Positions 36,426 to 45,605 of a stretch of 64,000 nt of DNA are shown here, in pieces (the first letter of the stretch is position 1; each line of letters begins with the position of its first letter). The stretch comes from Variovorax brevis (lineage in GTDB: Bacteria; Pseudomonadota; Gammaproteobacteria; Burkholderiales; Burkholderiaceae_C). The translations under genes and the position numbers were made by a program. The stretch lies in the NCBI RefSeq assembly GCF_030317105.1, contig NZ_JASZYG010000005.1, positions 620,001-684,000 on the forward strand, given 5' to 3'. The notes beneath the pieces were generated by a model. The model saw nothing but the letters and a program-made list of their open reading frames with translations, did no database searches and had not been told where the DNA came from.

Positions 36426-37109
36426 CTAGGAGGCGAAGGCGTCGGCTGCGCGCACGGCAGCCACGAATTCGCGGATCTTGCCGGCGTCCTTGATGCCCTT
36501 GGAGGCTTCGACGCCGGAACTCACGTCAACGGCCAGCGATTTGCACCGCGGCCGCAGCACACGGATGCCATCGCCGACGTTGGCAGGCGTCAACCCACCA
36601 GACAAGACGAGGTGAGCGTTTGCGACGTGTGGAAGGAGTGACCAATCGAATGCCTTGCCGCCCCCGCCAAACCCTTCGACGTGCGCGTCGAGCAGAATGG
36701 CTTGGGCTTCTGAGAAATCTTGGGCGTATTTTACGAGGTCGAAGTCGATTCCGGCCGCGCCCAGCGGAATCCGGGCCGCACGCAGGAAACGGTGGGCGCC
36801 GTTGCCACTGCCGGCCCGGCATTGCTCCGGCGATTCGTCCCCGTGGAATTGGGCGATGGAACCGGGCACGGCTGCGAGTGCGCGCGACGAAACCGCAGGA
36901 TCCTCATTGACGAAAAGCAGCACCGGCGTGATGAAAGGGGGCAAGCGCGAAGCCAGTTGCGCCGCGCGCTGCGCTGTGACCGCACGCGGACTCGGGGCAT
37001 ACAAGACGAAACCGATCGCGTCCGCGCCCGCCTCGACGGCGGCGTCCACATCCTGTTCGCGGGTCAGGCCGCAGATCTTGATCCGGGTGCATGGGGCATT
37101 CGCGTTCAT
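36426..37109 (-). CDS. trpF: Phosphoribosylanthranilate isomerase
   Basis: 227 residues. The N-terminal RIKICGLTREQD carries the catalytic Cys, and LLDAHVEGFGGGGKAFDWSL carries the Asp and the phosphate loop. It performs the third step of tryptophan synthesis as a separate protein, not fused to TrpC. The start at 37109 overlaps the truA stop (ATGA); a longer frame upstream is truA in another frame and was rejected. Confidence 0.96.
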   Translation of the reverse strand: MNANAPCTRIKICGLTREQDVDAAVEAGADAIGFVLYAPSPRAVTAQRAAQLASRLPPFITPVLLFVNEDPAVSSRALAAVPGSIAQFHGDESPEQCRAGSGNGAHRFLRAARIPLGAAGIDFDLVKYAQDFSEAQAILLDAHVEGFGGGGKAFDWSLLPHVANAHLVLSGGLTPANVGDGIRVLRPRCKSLAVDVSSGVEASKGIKDAGKIREFVAAVRAADAFAS

Positions 37110-37918
37110 GGCGGACCATGATACGCAGCCGCCTCGCTGCCGAAGGTGGCCTCTGGCGGGAAACCCCACTCGGCGGCGTATTGCGGCCCCACGAAGTAGA
37201 GCCCCGCCGGCGAAAAGGTGGGCGCCGCCACGATGCGGCTGCGCGCCTCCAGCACTTCGCGCATCCACGTCGGATCGGCCTGTCGCTGGCCGATGCGTAC
37301 CAGGCAACCCATGATGTTGCGGATCATGTGGTGCAGGAAAGCGTCGGCCTCGAATTCGAAGTGCCACCGGCAACGCTCGCCCTCGCCGATGCGGGTGATC
37401 TCGATGCGCCGCAAGTCCTTGACGGGCGAGCGCGCTTGGCAGGCCGAGGCACGAAAGGAGCTGAAGTCGTGCTCGCCCACCAGGACCTGCGCGCCTTCAC
37501 GCATGGCGTCGCCGTCGAGCGGGTACATCGTCCAGCCGACGAGGCCTGCATCGAGGCTGGGCCGCACCGGCGACTGCGACAGCACGTAGAGATAGCGGCG
37601 CGTCAGGGCGCTGGCGCGGCAATGGAATGCATCGGGCACCGGCTGCGCCCACTGCACGGCGATGTCGTCCGGCAGGTAGCGGTTGGTGCCGCGCACCCAT
37701 GAAAACGGCGTGCGTTCGACGCTGGTGTCGAAGTGAACCACCTGCATCAGGCCATGCACGCCCGTGTCGGTGCGTCCGGCGCAGAGGGTGGAGATGGGTT
37801 GAGCGGCAAAAGCGGCCAAGGCCGCTTCGAGTTTGTCCTGCACCGTTCGGCCCGAGAGCTGGCTTTGCCAGCCCTCGTAAGCCTTTCCGTTGTAGCGGAC
37901 GCCGAGGGCCAGCCTCAC
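37106..37918 (-). CDS. truA: tRNA pseudouridine synthase TruA
   Basis: 270 residues. CAGRTDTGVHG contains the nucleophile Asp51, and FLHHMIRNIMGCLV lies near the C-terminus. It modifies U38-40 of tRNA anticodon stems. It follows fimV by 23 bp; fimV-truA-trpF is the usual order in betaproteobacteria. Confidence 0.97.
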   Translation of the reverse strand: MRLALGVRYNGKAYEGWQSQLSGRTVQDKLEAALAAFAAQPISTLCAGRTDTGVHGLMQVVHFDTSVERTPFSWVRGTNRYLPDDIAVQWAQPVPDAFHCRASALTRRYLYVLSQSPVRPSLDAGLVGWTMYPLDGDAMREGAQVLVGEHDFSSFRASACQARSPVKDLRRIEITRIGEGERCRWHFEFEADAFLHHMIRNIMGCLVRIGQRQADPTWMREVLEARSRIVAAPTFSPAGLYFVGPQYAAEWGFPPEATFGSEAAAYHGPP

Positions 37919-37941
37919 GGATGAACCCCCATGGAGAACGG

Positions 37942-40677
37942 TCAGCGCAACTGGCCGAGCAGCTGTTGCGCCTGTGCGCGCAGGTCACCCGAGGTTTCGG
38001 CGGCGACTTCTTCCACCAGCGAGCGGGCGCCTTCGGCATCGCCGAGGGCGTGCAGTTCGCGCGCCAGGGTCAGCTTGATGGCGTGCGGGCTCTCGCCGGA
38101 ATCGTCGGACGGCTCCAGGCGAGCCGGCGAGGTGGCGGTGCCGAGCGGGCCGTTGCGGGTGGTCATGTCGAATTCGACAAAGCCCGAATCGCCCGGCAGG
38201 CCGGCGCGCAAGGTAGCCGGCTGCGTGCGCTCTTCGTCGTCGGCCAGGCGAGGTGCCTGGCGGATCATCGGCTCGAGGGCAGCGGGTGCCGTGTCGAAGT
38301 CGTTTTCCAGGTCCAGGTGGTGGCCCGTGCCGTTGAGCGGCAGGCGGGACTTGGCGGCTGCCGCGGCGGCAACGGTCGGCAGGCTGGCCGTGAGGGGCGC
38401 AGGCGAGGTGGGCTTTTCGAGTTCGAGGTCGAAGTCCAGCGGAGCGACCGACGGCACGAAGGCGGGCGGAGCGGCGGCCGGCGGCGGGGGCGCCACCGGT
38501 GCGACGGGCACTGCCACTGCGGGGGCGACAACCACTGCAGGAGCGGCCGCCACGGGCGCCACGATCGGCACCGTGGGCGCCTCGGTCGTGACGTTGGGCG
38601 TCGAGCCGGGTTGGTACAACGGGTTGCCCGGATCGAGATCGCGACCCAGTTCGACGACGCGGGCCCATTCGGTGCCGACGCCACCAGTGAGCTTGTGGAC
38701 GTCCGAGGCGAGGGCTTCGTACGCACGCAGGTCGCGGCGCTTGGCGTGAATTTCCAGCAGCTTGAGGTGGATCGCGGTGCGATCCGGGTTCAGGCGCAGC
38801 GCTTCGCGCAGGATTTCTTCGGCTTGCAGGTCGCGGCCATAGGCGAGGTAGACGTCGGCTTCCGCGACCGGATCGACGTCGCCCGCGTCGAGCTGGCTCG
38901 GCGAGTACGACAGCGAGGAAATGGCCGAATTGCCCTGGTTCTTGGTGTCCACCGATTCGCCGCCGCTGGAGCCGAAGAAGGAATCCTTCGGTATCCGACT
39001 TTCCAGGAACACGCTTTCGCTCGCGTTGGTGCGGCGACGGCCGAGCACGCGGTAGGCCAGGAAGCCGATCAGCAGGAGCAGCAGACCGGCGGCGCCCAGC
39101 ATGATCGGGTTGTCGAGCAGGTCAGCCAGGAAGCCGCGTTCGACCGGCGGCGCAGGGGGCGCGACGGCAGGCTTGGGCTTGGCGGGCGCGGTGGCTGCAG
39201 GGGTGGCGGGTGCGGCCGGCGTGGTGGGCGCTGCAGTGCTTGCGTCGGGCGCGCCGGCGGCCGGTGCCACGGCTGCGGGTGCCACGGCTGCTGCGGGAGC
39301 AGCGGCTGCCGGGGTGCTGGCTTCGGCGGGCGCAGTGGCCGGGGCTGGCGTCGCTGGAGCCGGCGCCGCAGCGGTTGCGGCCGGTGCCGTAGCGGCCGGC
39401 GTCGTTGCGGCCCCGGATGGTGCGGCAGCGGATGGTGCGGTCACCGGGGCGGCTGCGCCGGGTGCCGCAGCCGCAGCGGGAGCACCGCTTGCGGCCTGCA
39501 GCTTGTTCAGGTCGCTGAGGTTCTTCGACAGCTCCGCGACACGCGAACTGGACTCCTGCGCCTGACGCTGCTGCATCAGCTTTTCGTCGGTTTCGCGCTT
39601 GGTCGGGCCGCCTTGCGTCACCGTCAGCTTGTCCGGCGACGCGACCGCGGCGTTGCGGTCTTCCACGTTGGCCTGCAGCTTGCCGCCGGCTTGGCGATCG
39701 GCGCCGGCAACGCGCGACGTGGGCGCGTTTTCAGCGAGGCGACGGCGGTAGGCGCCGAAGTCCTGACTCTGCGCCGTGACGGTCTGGCGTGCTTCGTCCG
39801 CAGGAATGGCGGCGACTTGCGCTGCGGGCGGCACCGCGATCACGGCGCCGGCCTTCATGCGGTTGATGTTGCCGCCAATGAACGCATTGGGGTTGGCGCG
39901 CAGCATGGCGACCAGCATCTGGTCGAGCGAGACGTCCGCCGTGCGGTGCGCGCTGGCAATCTTGCTGGCGGTGTCGCCGGGCCTGACCGTGACCTGCTCG
40001 CCATCGCGCGAACCGCCGCCGGAGGGCGCTTCCACAGGCGCCTTGGCGGGCGGCGCCGCGCGCTGGCGGCGGACGGGTGCTTCGGGCGCCGCTTCCACCG
40101 GGGCCGGGGCGCGCGCAACGCGCGGCGCCGGGCTGACCTGTGGGGCGATCGGGCTGATCTGTGGCGCGGTCGGGGTGATCGGCGCCGTCAATTGGGCCTG
40201 CGCCTTGGGGCTGCTCGGCGGGTCCAGAAGCACCGTGTAGTCGCGCACCACGCGGCCCGAACTCCAGTTGGCTTCCAGCAGCAGGTCGATGAACGGGTCG
40301 TTCATCGAGCGGTTGCCGTTCAGGCGCACGATGTATCGGCCGTCTGCGCGGCGCTGCAAGCCCACGCGGACATCGGCCAGGGCGGGGTTGTAGGCGACGC
40401 CGGCGGCGTTGAAGGCCGCTTGGGACGCGATGTTGATCTTCAGCCCGTCCGCTTCCGCGGGGGTGATTTCAGTGACTTCGATTTCGGCTCGCAGCGGCTC
40501 GCCGAGGTGCGACTGAACATTGAGGCGACCCAGCGCCAGCGCGTTGGCTTGCGTGCTCATGGCGCCGAGGGTCAGCGCCACAGCCGCGCTCAATATCGAC
40601 AGCTGACAACGACCGGGAATCTTCGAACTCGTACGGGTCGCCACAACGGAGGCGGCAGGCAACGAAAGTCTTGTCAT
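37942..40677 (-). CDS. fimV: FimV-like pilus assembly/motility protein
   Basis: 911 residues. A signal sequence ends near Ala46 (STQANALALG). The FimV N-terminal domain follows (LGRLNVQSHLGEPL, EVTEITPAEADGLK), then a LysM-like peptidoglycan-binding segment at about 222-283. A Pro/Ala-rich linker spans about 396-502, one membrane helix about 525-545 (IMLGAAGLLLLLIGFLAY), a TPR-like cytoplasmic region about 590-660, and the FimV C-terminal domain the last ~55 residues. In Pseudomonas it is an inner-membrane hub for type IV pili and polar localisation. The start is set at 40677. Confidence 0.93.
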   Translation of the reverse strand: MTRLSLPAASVVATRTSSKIPGRCQLSILSAAVALTLGAMSTQANALALGRLNVQSHLGEPLRAEIEVTEITPAEADGLKINIASQAAFNAAGVAYNPALADVRVGLQRRADGRYIVRLNGNRSMNDPFIDLLLEANWSSGRVVRDYTVLLDPPSSPKAQAQLTAPITPTAPQISPIAPQVSPAPRVARAPAPVEAAPEAPVRRQRAAPPAKAPVEAPSGGGSRDGEQVTVRPGDTASKIASAHRTADVSLDQMLVAMLRANPNAFIGGNINRMKAGAVIAVPPAAQVAAIPADEARQTVTAQSQDFGAYRRRLAENAPTSRVAGADRQAGGKLQANVEDRNAAVASPDKLTVTQGGPTKRETDEKLMQQRQAQESSSRVAELSKNLSDLNKLQAASGAPAAAAAPGAAAPVTAPSAAAPSGAATTPAATAPAATAAAPAPATPAPATAPAEASTPAAAAPAAAVAPAAVAPAAGAPDASTAAPTTPAAPATPAATAPAKPKPAVAPPAPPVERGFLADLLDNPIMLGAAGLLLLLIGFLAYRVLGRRRTNASESVFLESRIPKDSFFGSSGGESVDTKNQGNSAISSLSYSPSQLDAGDVDPVAEADVYLAYGRDLQAEEILREALRLNPDRTAIHLKLLEIHAKRRDLRAYEALASDVHKLTGGVGTEWARVVELGRDLDPGNPLYQPGSTPNVTTEAPTVPIVAPVAAAPAVVVAPAVAVPVAPVAPPPPAAAPPAFVPSVAPLDFDLELEKPTSPAPLTASLPTVAAAAAAKSRLPLNGTGHHLDLENDFDTAPAALEPMIRQAPRLADDEERTQPATLRAGLPGDSGFVEFDMTTRNGPLGTATSPARLEPSDDSGESPHAIKLTLARELHALGDAEGARSLVEEVAAETSGDLRAQAQQLLGQLR

Positions 40678-40843
40678 GCTGATAGGGGCAGCTCGGCCCA
40701 AAAGTGTAAGAGGACGTTAACACCATCACCCGGCAGTGACAAGGCAACTAGGATTGTTAACCCAGTGTGTACGAACTTCGTCGCATTTTCGCCGTTGTTG
40801 TGAAGCAACGCCGGGCGCGAATGGCTCACGCCCGTGCAGTACA

Positions 40844-41986
40844 TCACGCTTCCAACAGGATGCGCAGCATGCGGCGCAGCGGTTCGGCCGCGCCCCACAG
40901 CAGTTGGTCGCCCACCGTGAAGGCGCCCAGATATTCCGGCCCCATGGCCAGCTTGCGCAAGCGGCCGACAGGGATATTCATGGTGCCGGTGACTGCAACG
41001 GGCGTGAGATCTTTCACGGATGCCTCGCGCGTGTTGGGAACCACCTTGACCCATTCGTTGTCCGCGGCAATCAGCGCTTCGATGTCCGCCAGCGGCACGT
41101 CCTTCTTGAGCTTGAAGGTCAGCGCCTGGCTGTGGCAGCGCATCGCGCCGATGCGCACGCAGAAGCCGTCAACCGGTGTGGCAGCGGTGCCGAAGCCGGC
41201 GCCCTGGCCCAGGATTTTGTTGGTTTCGGCGCCGCCCTTCCACTCTTCCTTGGACATGCCATCGCCCAGGTCCTTGTCGATCCAGGGGATGAGCGAGCCG
41301 CCCAGCGGCACGCCGAAGTTGGCCGTTTCCGCAGCCGACAGGTTCTGCTGCTTCGCGAGGATCTTGCGGTCGATTTCCAGGATGGCCGACTTCGGGTCGT
41401 GCAGCAGGTCGCGCACTTCGGCGTTGAGCGTGCCGTACTGGGTGAGCAGTTCGCGCATGTGCTGCGCACCGCCGCCCGATGCGGCCTGGTAGGTCATGCT
41501 GGTCATCCACTCGACCAAGCCTGCCTTGTACAGGGCACCCACGCCCATCAGCATGCAGCTGACGGTGCAGTTGCCGCCGATCCAGTTGCGGCCGCCCTTT
41601 GTGAGCGCGTTCTGGATGACCGGCAGGTTGACGGGGTCCAGCACGATGATGGCGTCGTCCTGCATGCGCAGGGTGGAGGCGGCATCGATCCAGTGGCCCT
41701 TCCAGCCGGCGGCGCGCAGCTTGGGGAACACCTCGCTGGTGTAGTCGCCGCCTTGGCAGGTGATGATGATTTCGCACTTCGACAGCTGCGCGATGTCGAG
41801 CGCGTCATGCAGCTGGGTCTCATTGCGTGCTTGCGCGGGAGCCTTGCCGCCCGCATTGGACGTGGAAAAGAACATCGGCTCGATGAGCCCGAAGTCGCCT
41901 TCGGCCTCCATGCGGTCCATGAGGACCGAGCCGACCATGCCGCGCCAGCCAACGAGGCCGACCAAAGGTTGAGTTGCGTTCGCCAT
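40844..41986 (-). CDS. asd: Aspartate-semialdehyde dehydrogenase
   Basis: 380 residues. The N-terminal NADP loop is LVGWRGMVGSVL, and catalytic Cys140 lies in GGNCTVSCM. It makes aspartate semialdehyde for lysine, diaminopimelate, threonine and methionine. It follows leuB by 87 bp and precedes fimV after 166 bp, so fimV may have its own promoter there. Full length, E. coli-type (class 1). Confidence 0.97.
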   Translation of the reverse strand: MANATQPLVGLVGWRGMVGSVLMDRMEAEGDFGLIEPMFFSTSNAGGKAPAQARNETQLHDALDIAQLSKCEIIITCQGGDYTSEVFPKLRAAGWKGHWIDAASTLRMQDDAIIVLDPVNLPVIQNALTKGGRNWIGGNCTVSCMLMGVGALYKAGLVEWMTSMTYQAASGGGAQHMRELLTQYGTLNAEVRDLLHDPKSAILEIDRKILAKQQNLSAAETANFGVPLGGSLIPWIDKDLGDGMSKEEWKGGAETNKILGQGAGFGTAATPVDGFCVRIGAMRCHSQALTFKLKKDVPLADIEALIAADNEWVKVVPNTREASVKDLTPVAVTGTMNIPVGRLRKLAMGPEYLGAFTVGDQLLWGAAEPLRRMLRILLEA

Positions 41987-42073
41987 TTGAAGTTGCCCTA
42001 TAGAAAAAAGAATCTGGTTTCTCTTTGCGCCCGGCTCGTCGAGCCGGGAGGGGCGTGACGAATCGGGCTGCGG

Positions 42074-43162
42074 TTAGCCGGTAATCGTCTTTTTGGTGAT
42101 GGCCGCAACCACGGCGTCACCCATTTCACGGGTTCCGACGCGCTTCGTGCCTTCGGACCAGATGTCTCCTGTGCGCAATCCCTGGGCGAGCACCTGCTTG
42201 ACCGCCGACTCGATACGGTCGGCAGCTTCGGGCTGGTTGAGGGAGAAGCGGAGCATCATGGCTGCAGACAATATTGTAGCCAAAGGGTTTGCAACCCCTT
42301 TGCCGGCGATGTCGGGGGCGCTGCCGTGGCTCGGCTCGTACAGGCCCTGGTTGCTCGAATTGAGCGAGGCCGAGGGCAACATGCCGATGGAGCCGGTGAG
42401 CATCGCGGCTTCGTCCGAGAGGATGTCGCCGAACATGTTGCCCGTCACGATCACGTCGAACTTCTTGGGCGCCTTCACGAGTTGCATCGCGGCGTTGTCG
42501 ACGTACATGTGGTCGAGTTCGACGTCCGGATAGTCCTTGTGGACCTCGGTCACGACGTCCTTCCAGAACTGGAAAGTCTCGAGCACGTTGGCCTTGTCGA
42601 CGCTGGTCACGAGCTTGTTGCGCTTGCGGGCGGCTTCGAAGGCGACGCGGGCGATGCGCTCGACTTCGGGGCGCGAGTAGCGCATCGTGTCGAAGGCTTC
42701 CTCGGCGCCCGGGAAGTGGCCGTCAACGGCGGTGCGGCGGCCACGCGGCTGGCCGAAATAGATGTCGCCGGTCAGTTCGCGAATGATGAGGATGTCCAGG
42801 CCCGCGATCAACTCGGGCTTGAGGCTGGATGCGTCGACCAACTGCTCGTAACAGATGGCCGGGCGGAAGTTGGCGAACAGGCCCAGGTTCTTGCGCAGGC
42901 CAAGGATGGCCTGCTCGGGGCGCAGGGGGCGGTCGAGCTTGTCGTACTTCCAGTCGCCGACGGCGCCGAAGAGCACCGCGTCGGCTTCCTTGGCAAGCTT
43001 GAGCGTCGACTCGGGCAGCGGATGACCGTGCGCTTCGTAAGCGGCGCCGCCGACCAGGGCGGTTTCCTTTTCGAACTTGAGGTCGAGCACGTCGAGGACG
43101 CGAATGGCTTCCGCGACGATTTCGGTGCCGATGCCATCACCGGGGAGGACTGCGATTTTCAT
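42074..43162 (-). CDS. leuB: 3-isopropylmalate dehydrogenase
   Basis: 362 residues. AVLPGDGIGTEI opens the protein; the substrate/metal motif NMFGDILSDEAAML and GLYEPSHGSAPDIAG are clear. It oxidises 3-isopropylmalate to a 2-oxo acid with NAD in leucine synthesis. An in-frame Met three codons upstream (43171) is an alternative start. It lies 24 bp after the small membrane protein gene. Confidence 0.97.
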   Translation of the reverse strand: MKIAVLPGDGIGTEIVAEAIRVLDVLDLKFEKETALVGGAAYEAHGHPLPESTLKLAKEADAVLFGAVGDWKYDKLDRPLRPEQAILGLRKNLGLFANFRPAICYEQLVDASSLKPELIAGLDILIIRELTGDIYFGQPRGRRTAVDGHFPGAEEAFDTMRYSRPEVERIARVAFEAARKRNKLVTSVDKANVLETFQFWKDVVTEVHKDYPDVELDHMYVDNAAMQLVKAPKKFDVIVTGNMFGDILSDEAAMLTGSIGMLPSASLNSSNQGLYEPSHGSAPDIAGKGVANPLATILSAAMMLRFSLNQPEAADRIESAVKQVLAQGLRTGDIWSEGTKRVGTREMGDAVVAAITKKTITG

Positions 43163-43186
43163 GAGGGTCAATGGGTTGGTTGTTGA

Positions 43187-43468
43187 TCAATGCTCATCGG
43201 CAAGCCAATGCGACAGGCGATGTTCGCAGGTCTTGAAGATGACGTAGGCGACCATGCTCAGCACGCCGTTCAGTATGAGCTGCGTCAGCTGCACCAGCGC
43301 ACCGTCCATGACGGCCTGCCATCCTTGCTCGGCGAGAAAGGTGGCATTGGCCTGGAACAGGTAGACGAGGTTGAGGGATCCGATGCCGAACGCCAGAAAG
43401 CTCAAGCAGAGCACCACAAAGGTCAGCCACAGCCGGGACAACACCCAACGCTGAAACAGCCTGCGCAT
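43187..43468 (-). CDS. Small membrane protein within the leu operon
   Basis: 93 residues with two predicted membrane helices: about 13-38 (LWLTFVVLCLSFLAFGIGSL) and about 58-78 (LVQLTQLILNGVLSMVAYVI). The N-terminus is basic and the C-terminus short (HRLSHWLADEH). No known family was recognised. It sits between leuD (15 bp upstream) and leuB (24 bp downstream) on the same strand, so is transcribed with leucine synthesis genes. A role in leucine metabolism is not implied by its own sequence. Confidence 0.72.
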   Translation of the reverse strand: MRRLFQRWVLSRLWLTFVVLCLSFLAFGIGSLNLVYLFQANATFLAEQGWQAVMDGALVQLTQLILNGVLSMVAYVIFKTCEHRLSHWLADEH

Positions 43469-43483
43469 GGCGACGGCTCCGGA

Positions 43484-44134
43484 TCAGCTCACCATCGTGT
43501 GGGCGAGCCAGGGCTTGGTCGCCAAGCGCTCTTTCTCGAAAGCCTCGATCTTGTCTTTGTGGCGCAGCGTGAGGCCGATGTCGTCCAGGCCGTTGATGAG
43601 GCAGTACTTGCGGAAGGCCTGCACGTCGAAGGCGAGTTCGGTGCCGTCGGGCTTGACCACCACCTGGCGTTCCAGGTCGATGGTGAGCTGGTAGCCGGGG
43701 AAGGCGAAGACTTCGTCGAACAGCTTGGCAACCTGCGCTTCGGGCAGCACGATCGGCAGCAGCCCGCTCTTGAAGCTGTTGTTGAAGAAGATGTCGGCAT
43801 AGCTCGGCGCGATGATGGCGCGGAAGCCGTACTGGTCGAGCGCCCAGGGTGCATGCTCGCGCGACGAGCCGCAGCCGAAGTTCTGGCGCGCGATCAGGAT
43901 CGACGCGCCGGCATAGCGCGGCTGGTTCAGCACGAAGTCCGGGTTCGGCTTGCGGGTGGCCGGGTCCTGGCCGGGCTCGCCCGTGTCCAGATAGCGCCAG
44001 GCGTCGAACAGGTTCGGGCCGAAGCCGGTCTTGCGGATCGACTTGAGGAATTGCTTGGGAATGATCGCGTCGGTGTCGACGTTCTCGCGATCCATCGGGG
44101 CGACGAGGCCCTTGTGCACGGTGAATTTCTGCAT
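43484..44134 (-). CDS. leuD: 3-isopropylmalate dehydratase small subunit
   Basis: 216 residues. FTVHKGLVAPMDRENVDTDA followed by IIPKQFLK, and NFGCGSSREHAPWAL are the LeuD signatures of the aconitase swivel domain. With LeuC it isomerises 2- to 3-isopropylmalate. It follows leuC by 16 bp. Confidence 0.97.
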   Translation of the reverse strand: MQKFTVHKGLVAPMDRENVDTDAIIPKQFLKSIRKTGFGPNLFDAWRYLDTGEPGQDPATRKPNPDFVLNQPRYAGASILIARQNFGCGSSREHAPWALDQYGFRAIIAPSYADIFFNNSFKSGLLPIVLPEAQVAKLFDEVFAFPGYQLTIDLERQVVVKPDGTELAFDVQAFRKYCLINGLDDIGLTLRHKDKIEAFEKERLATKPWLAHTMVS

Positions 44135-44150
44135 GGTGTGTGTTCCCTGA

Positions 44151-45572
44151 TCAGGCGAAGGTACGGACGTCGACGAAGTGGCCGTGCACCGCGGCGGCCG
44201 CGGCCATGGCGGGGCTCACGAGGTGCGTGCGGCCACCGGCGCCTTGACGGCCTTCGAAGTTGCGGTTGCTGGTCGAGGCGCAGCGTTCGCCGGGTTCGAG
44301 GCGGTCGGCGTTCATGGCCAGGCACATGGAGCAGCCGGGTTCGCGCCATTCGAATCCTGCGGCCTTGAAGATCAGGTCGAGGCCTTCGCGCTCGGCCTGT
44401 TCCTTCACGAGGCCGGAGCCTGGCACGACCATCGCGAGCTTCACATTCTTCGCGATCTTCTGGCCAAGCTTTTTCACCACCGCGGCGGCTTCGCGCATGT
44501 CCTCGATGCGGCTGTTCGTGCACGAGCCGATGAACACTTTGTCGATGAAGATGTCGTTCATCGGCTTGTTGGGCTCCAGGCCCATGTAGGTCAGGGCGCG
44601 TTCGATGGCGCCGCGCTTGTTGGCGTCCTTTTCCTTGTCGGGATCGGGCACGCGGCCGTTGATGTCGGTGACCATCTCGGGTGAGGTGCCCCAGGTGACT
44701 TGCGGCGGGATCTTCGTCGCGTCGAGTTCGACGACGAGGTCGAAATGCGCGCCGGGTTCGGAATGCAACGTCTTCCAATAGCTGACCGCTTGTTCCCACT
44801 CCACGCCGGTGGGCGCGAGGGGACGGCCCTTCACGTAGTTGATCGTCTTCTCATCGACCGCGACGAGGCCTGCACGCGCGCCGGCTTCGATGGCCATGTT
44901 GCAGACCGTCATGCGGCCTTCCATCGTCAGGTCGCGGATGGCGGAGCCGGCGAATTCGATGGTGTAGCCGGTGCCGCCGGCGGTGCCGATCTTGCCGATG
45001 ATCGCCAGCACGATGTCCTTGGCCGTGCAGCCGAGCGGCAGCTTGCCTTCGACCTTGACAAGCATGTTCTTGGCCTTCTTGCCGAGCAGCGTCTGCGTGG
45101 CCATCACGTGCTCCACCTCGCTGGTGCCGATGCCGTGCGCGAGCGCTCCGAAGGCGCCGTGCGTGGACGTGTGCGAGTCGCCGCAGACGACCGTCATGCC
45201 CGGCAGCGTCGCGCCCGATTCCGGGCCGATCACGTGCACGATGCCCTGGCGCTTGCTGAGGAAGGGGAAGAAAGCTGCAGCGCCGAATTCGGCGATGTTG
45301 TGGTCGAGCGTGGTGACCTGTTCCTTGCTGGTCGGGTCGGCGATGCCTTCGTAGCCGCGCTCCCATCCCGTGGTCGGCGTGTTGTGGTCGGCCGTGGCCA
45401 CGACCGAGCTGATGCGCCACAGCTTGCGGCCGGCCTCGCGCAGGCCCTCGAAGGCTTGCGGGCTGGTGACTTCGTGCACCAAGTGGCGGTCGATGTAGAG
45501 GATCGCGGTGCCGTCTTCCTCGGTGTGGACGACGTGTTCGTCCCAGATCTTGTCGTAGAGCGTGCGGGCCAT
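44151..45572 (-). CDS. leuC: 3-isopropylmalate dehydratase large subunit
   Basis: 473 residues. The 4Fe-4S cysteines are in IGSCTNSRIED and PGCSMCLAMN; VCGDSHTSTHGAFGALA is also clear. It is the Fe-S subunit of isopropylmalate isomerase. It is the first structural gene of the minus-strand block that runs to accD, with a LysR-type gene 33 bp upstream in the same direction. Confidence 0.98.
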   Translation of the reverse strand: MARTLYDKIWDEHVVHTEEDGTAILYIDRHLVHEVTSPQAFEGLREAGRKLWRISSVVATADHNTPTTGWERGYEGIADPTSKEQVTTLDHNIAEFGAAAFFPFLSKRQGIVHVIGPESGATLPGMTVVCGDSHTSTHGAFGALAHGIGTSEVEHVMATQTLLGKKAKNMLVKVEGKLPLGCTAKDIVLAIIGKIGTAGGTGYTIEFAGSAIRDLTMEGRMTVCNMAIEAGARAGLVAVDEKTINYVKGRPLAPTGVEWEQAVSYWKTLHSEPGAHFDLVVELDATKIPPQVTWGTSPEMVTDINGRVPDPDKEKDANKRGAIERALTYMGLEPNKPMNDIFIDKVFIGSCTNSRIEDMREAAAVVKKLGQKIAKNVKLAMVVPGSGLVKEQAEREGLDLIFKAAGFEWREPGCSMCLAMNADRLEPGERCASTSNRNFEGRQGAGGRTHLVSPAMAAAAAVHGHFVDVRTFA

Positions 45573-45605
45573 TTCAGTCTTCTTTCGTGGGGATGTATGT
45601 CTTGT

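Noticed and set aside
36426..37373. Longer trpF with an extra 88 N-terminal residues
   Set aside because: The extra part is truA sequence read in another frame; the (beta/alpha)8 protein begins at the Met at 37109.
39170..39490. A Pro/Ala repeat region in fimV as a tandem-repeat or mobile element
   Set aside because: It is a low-complexity linker expected in FimV proteins; no exact repeat unit or boundary was found.
37627..40803. Very long plus-strand open frame (1058 codons) opposite fimV and truA
   Set aside because: It is antisense to well-supported FimV and TruA, full of Gly/Arg/Cys low-complexity sequence, and reflects the GC-rich codon bias of the Ala/Pro-rich FimV linker.
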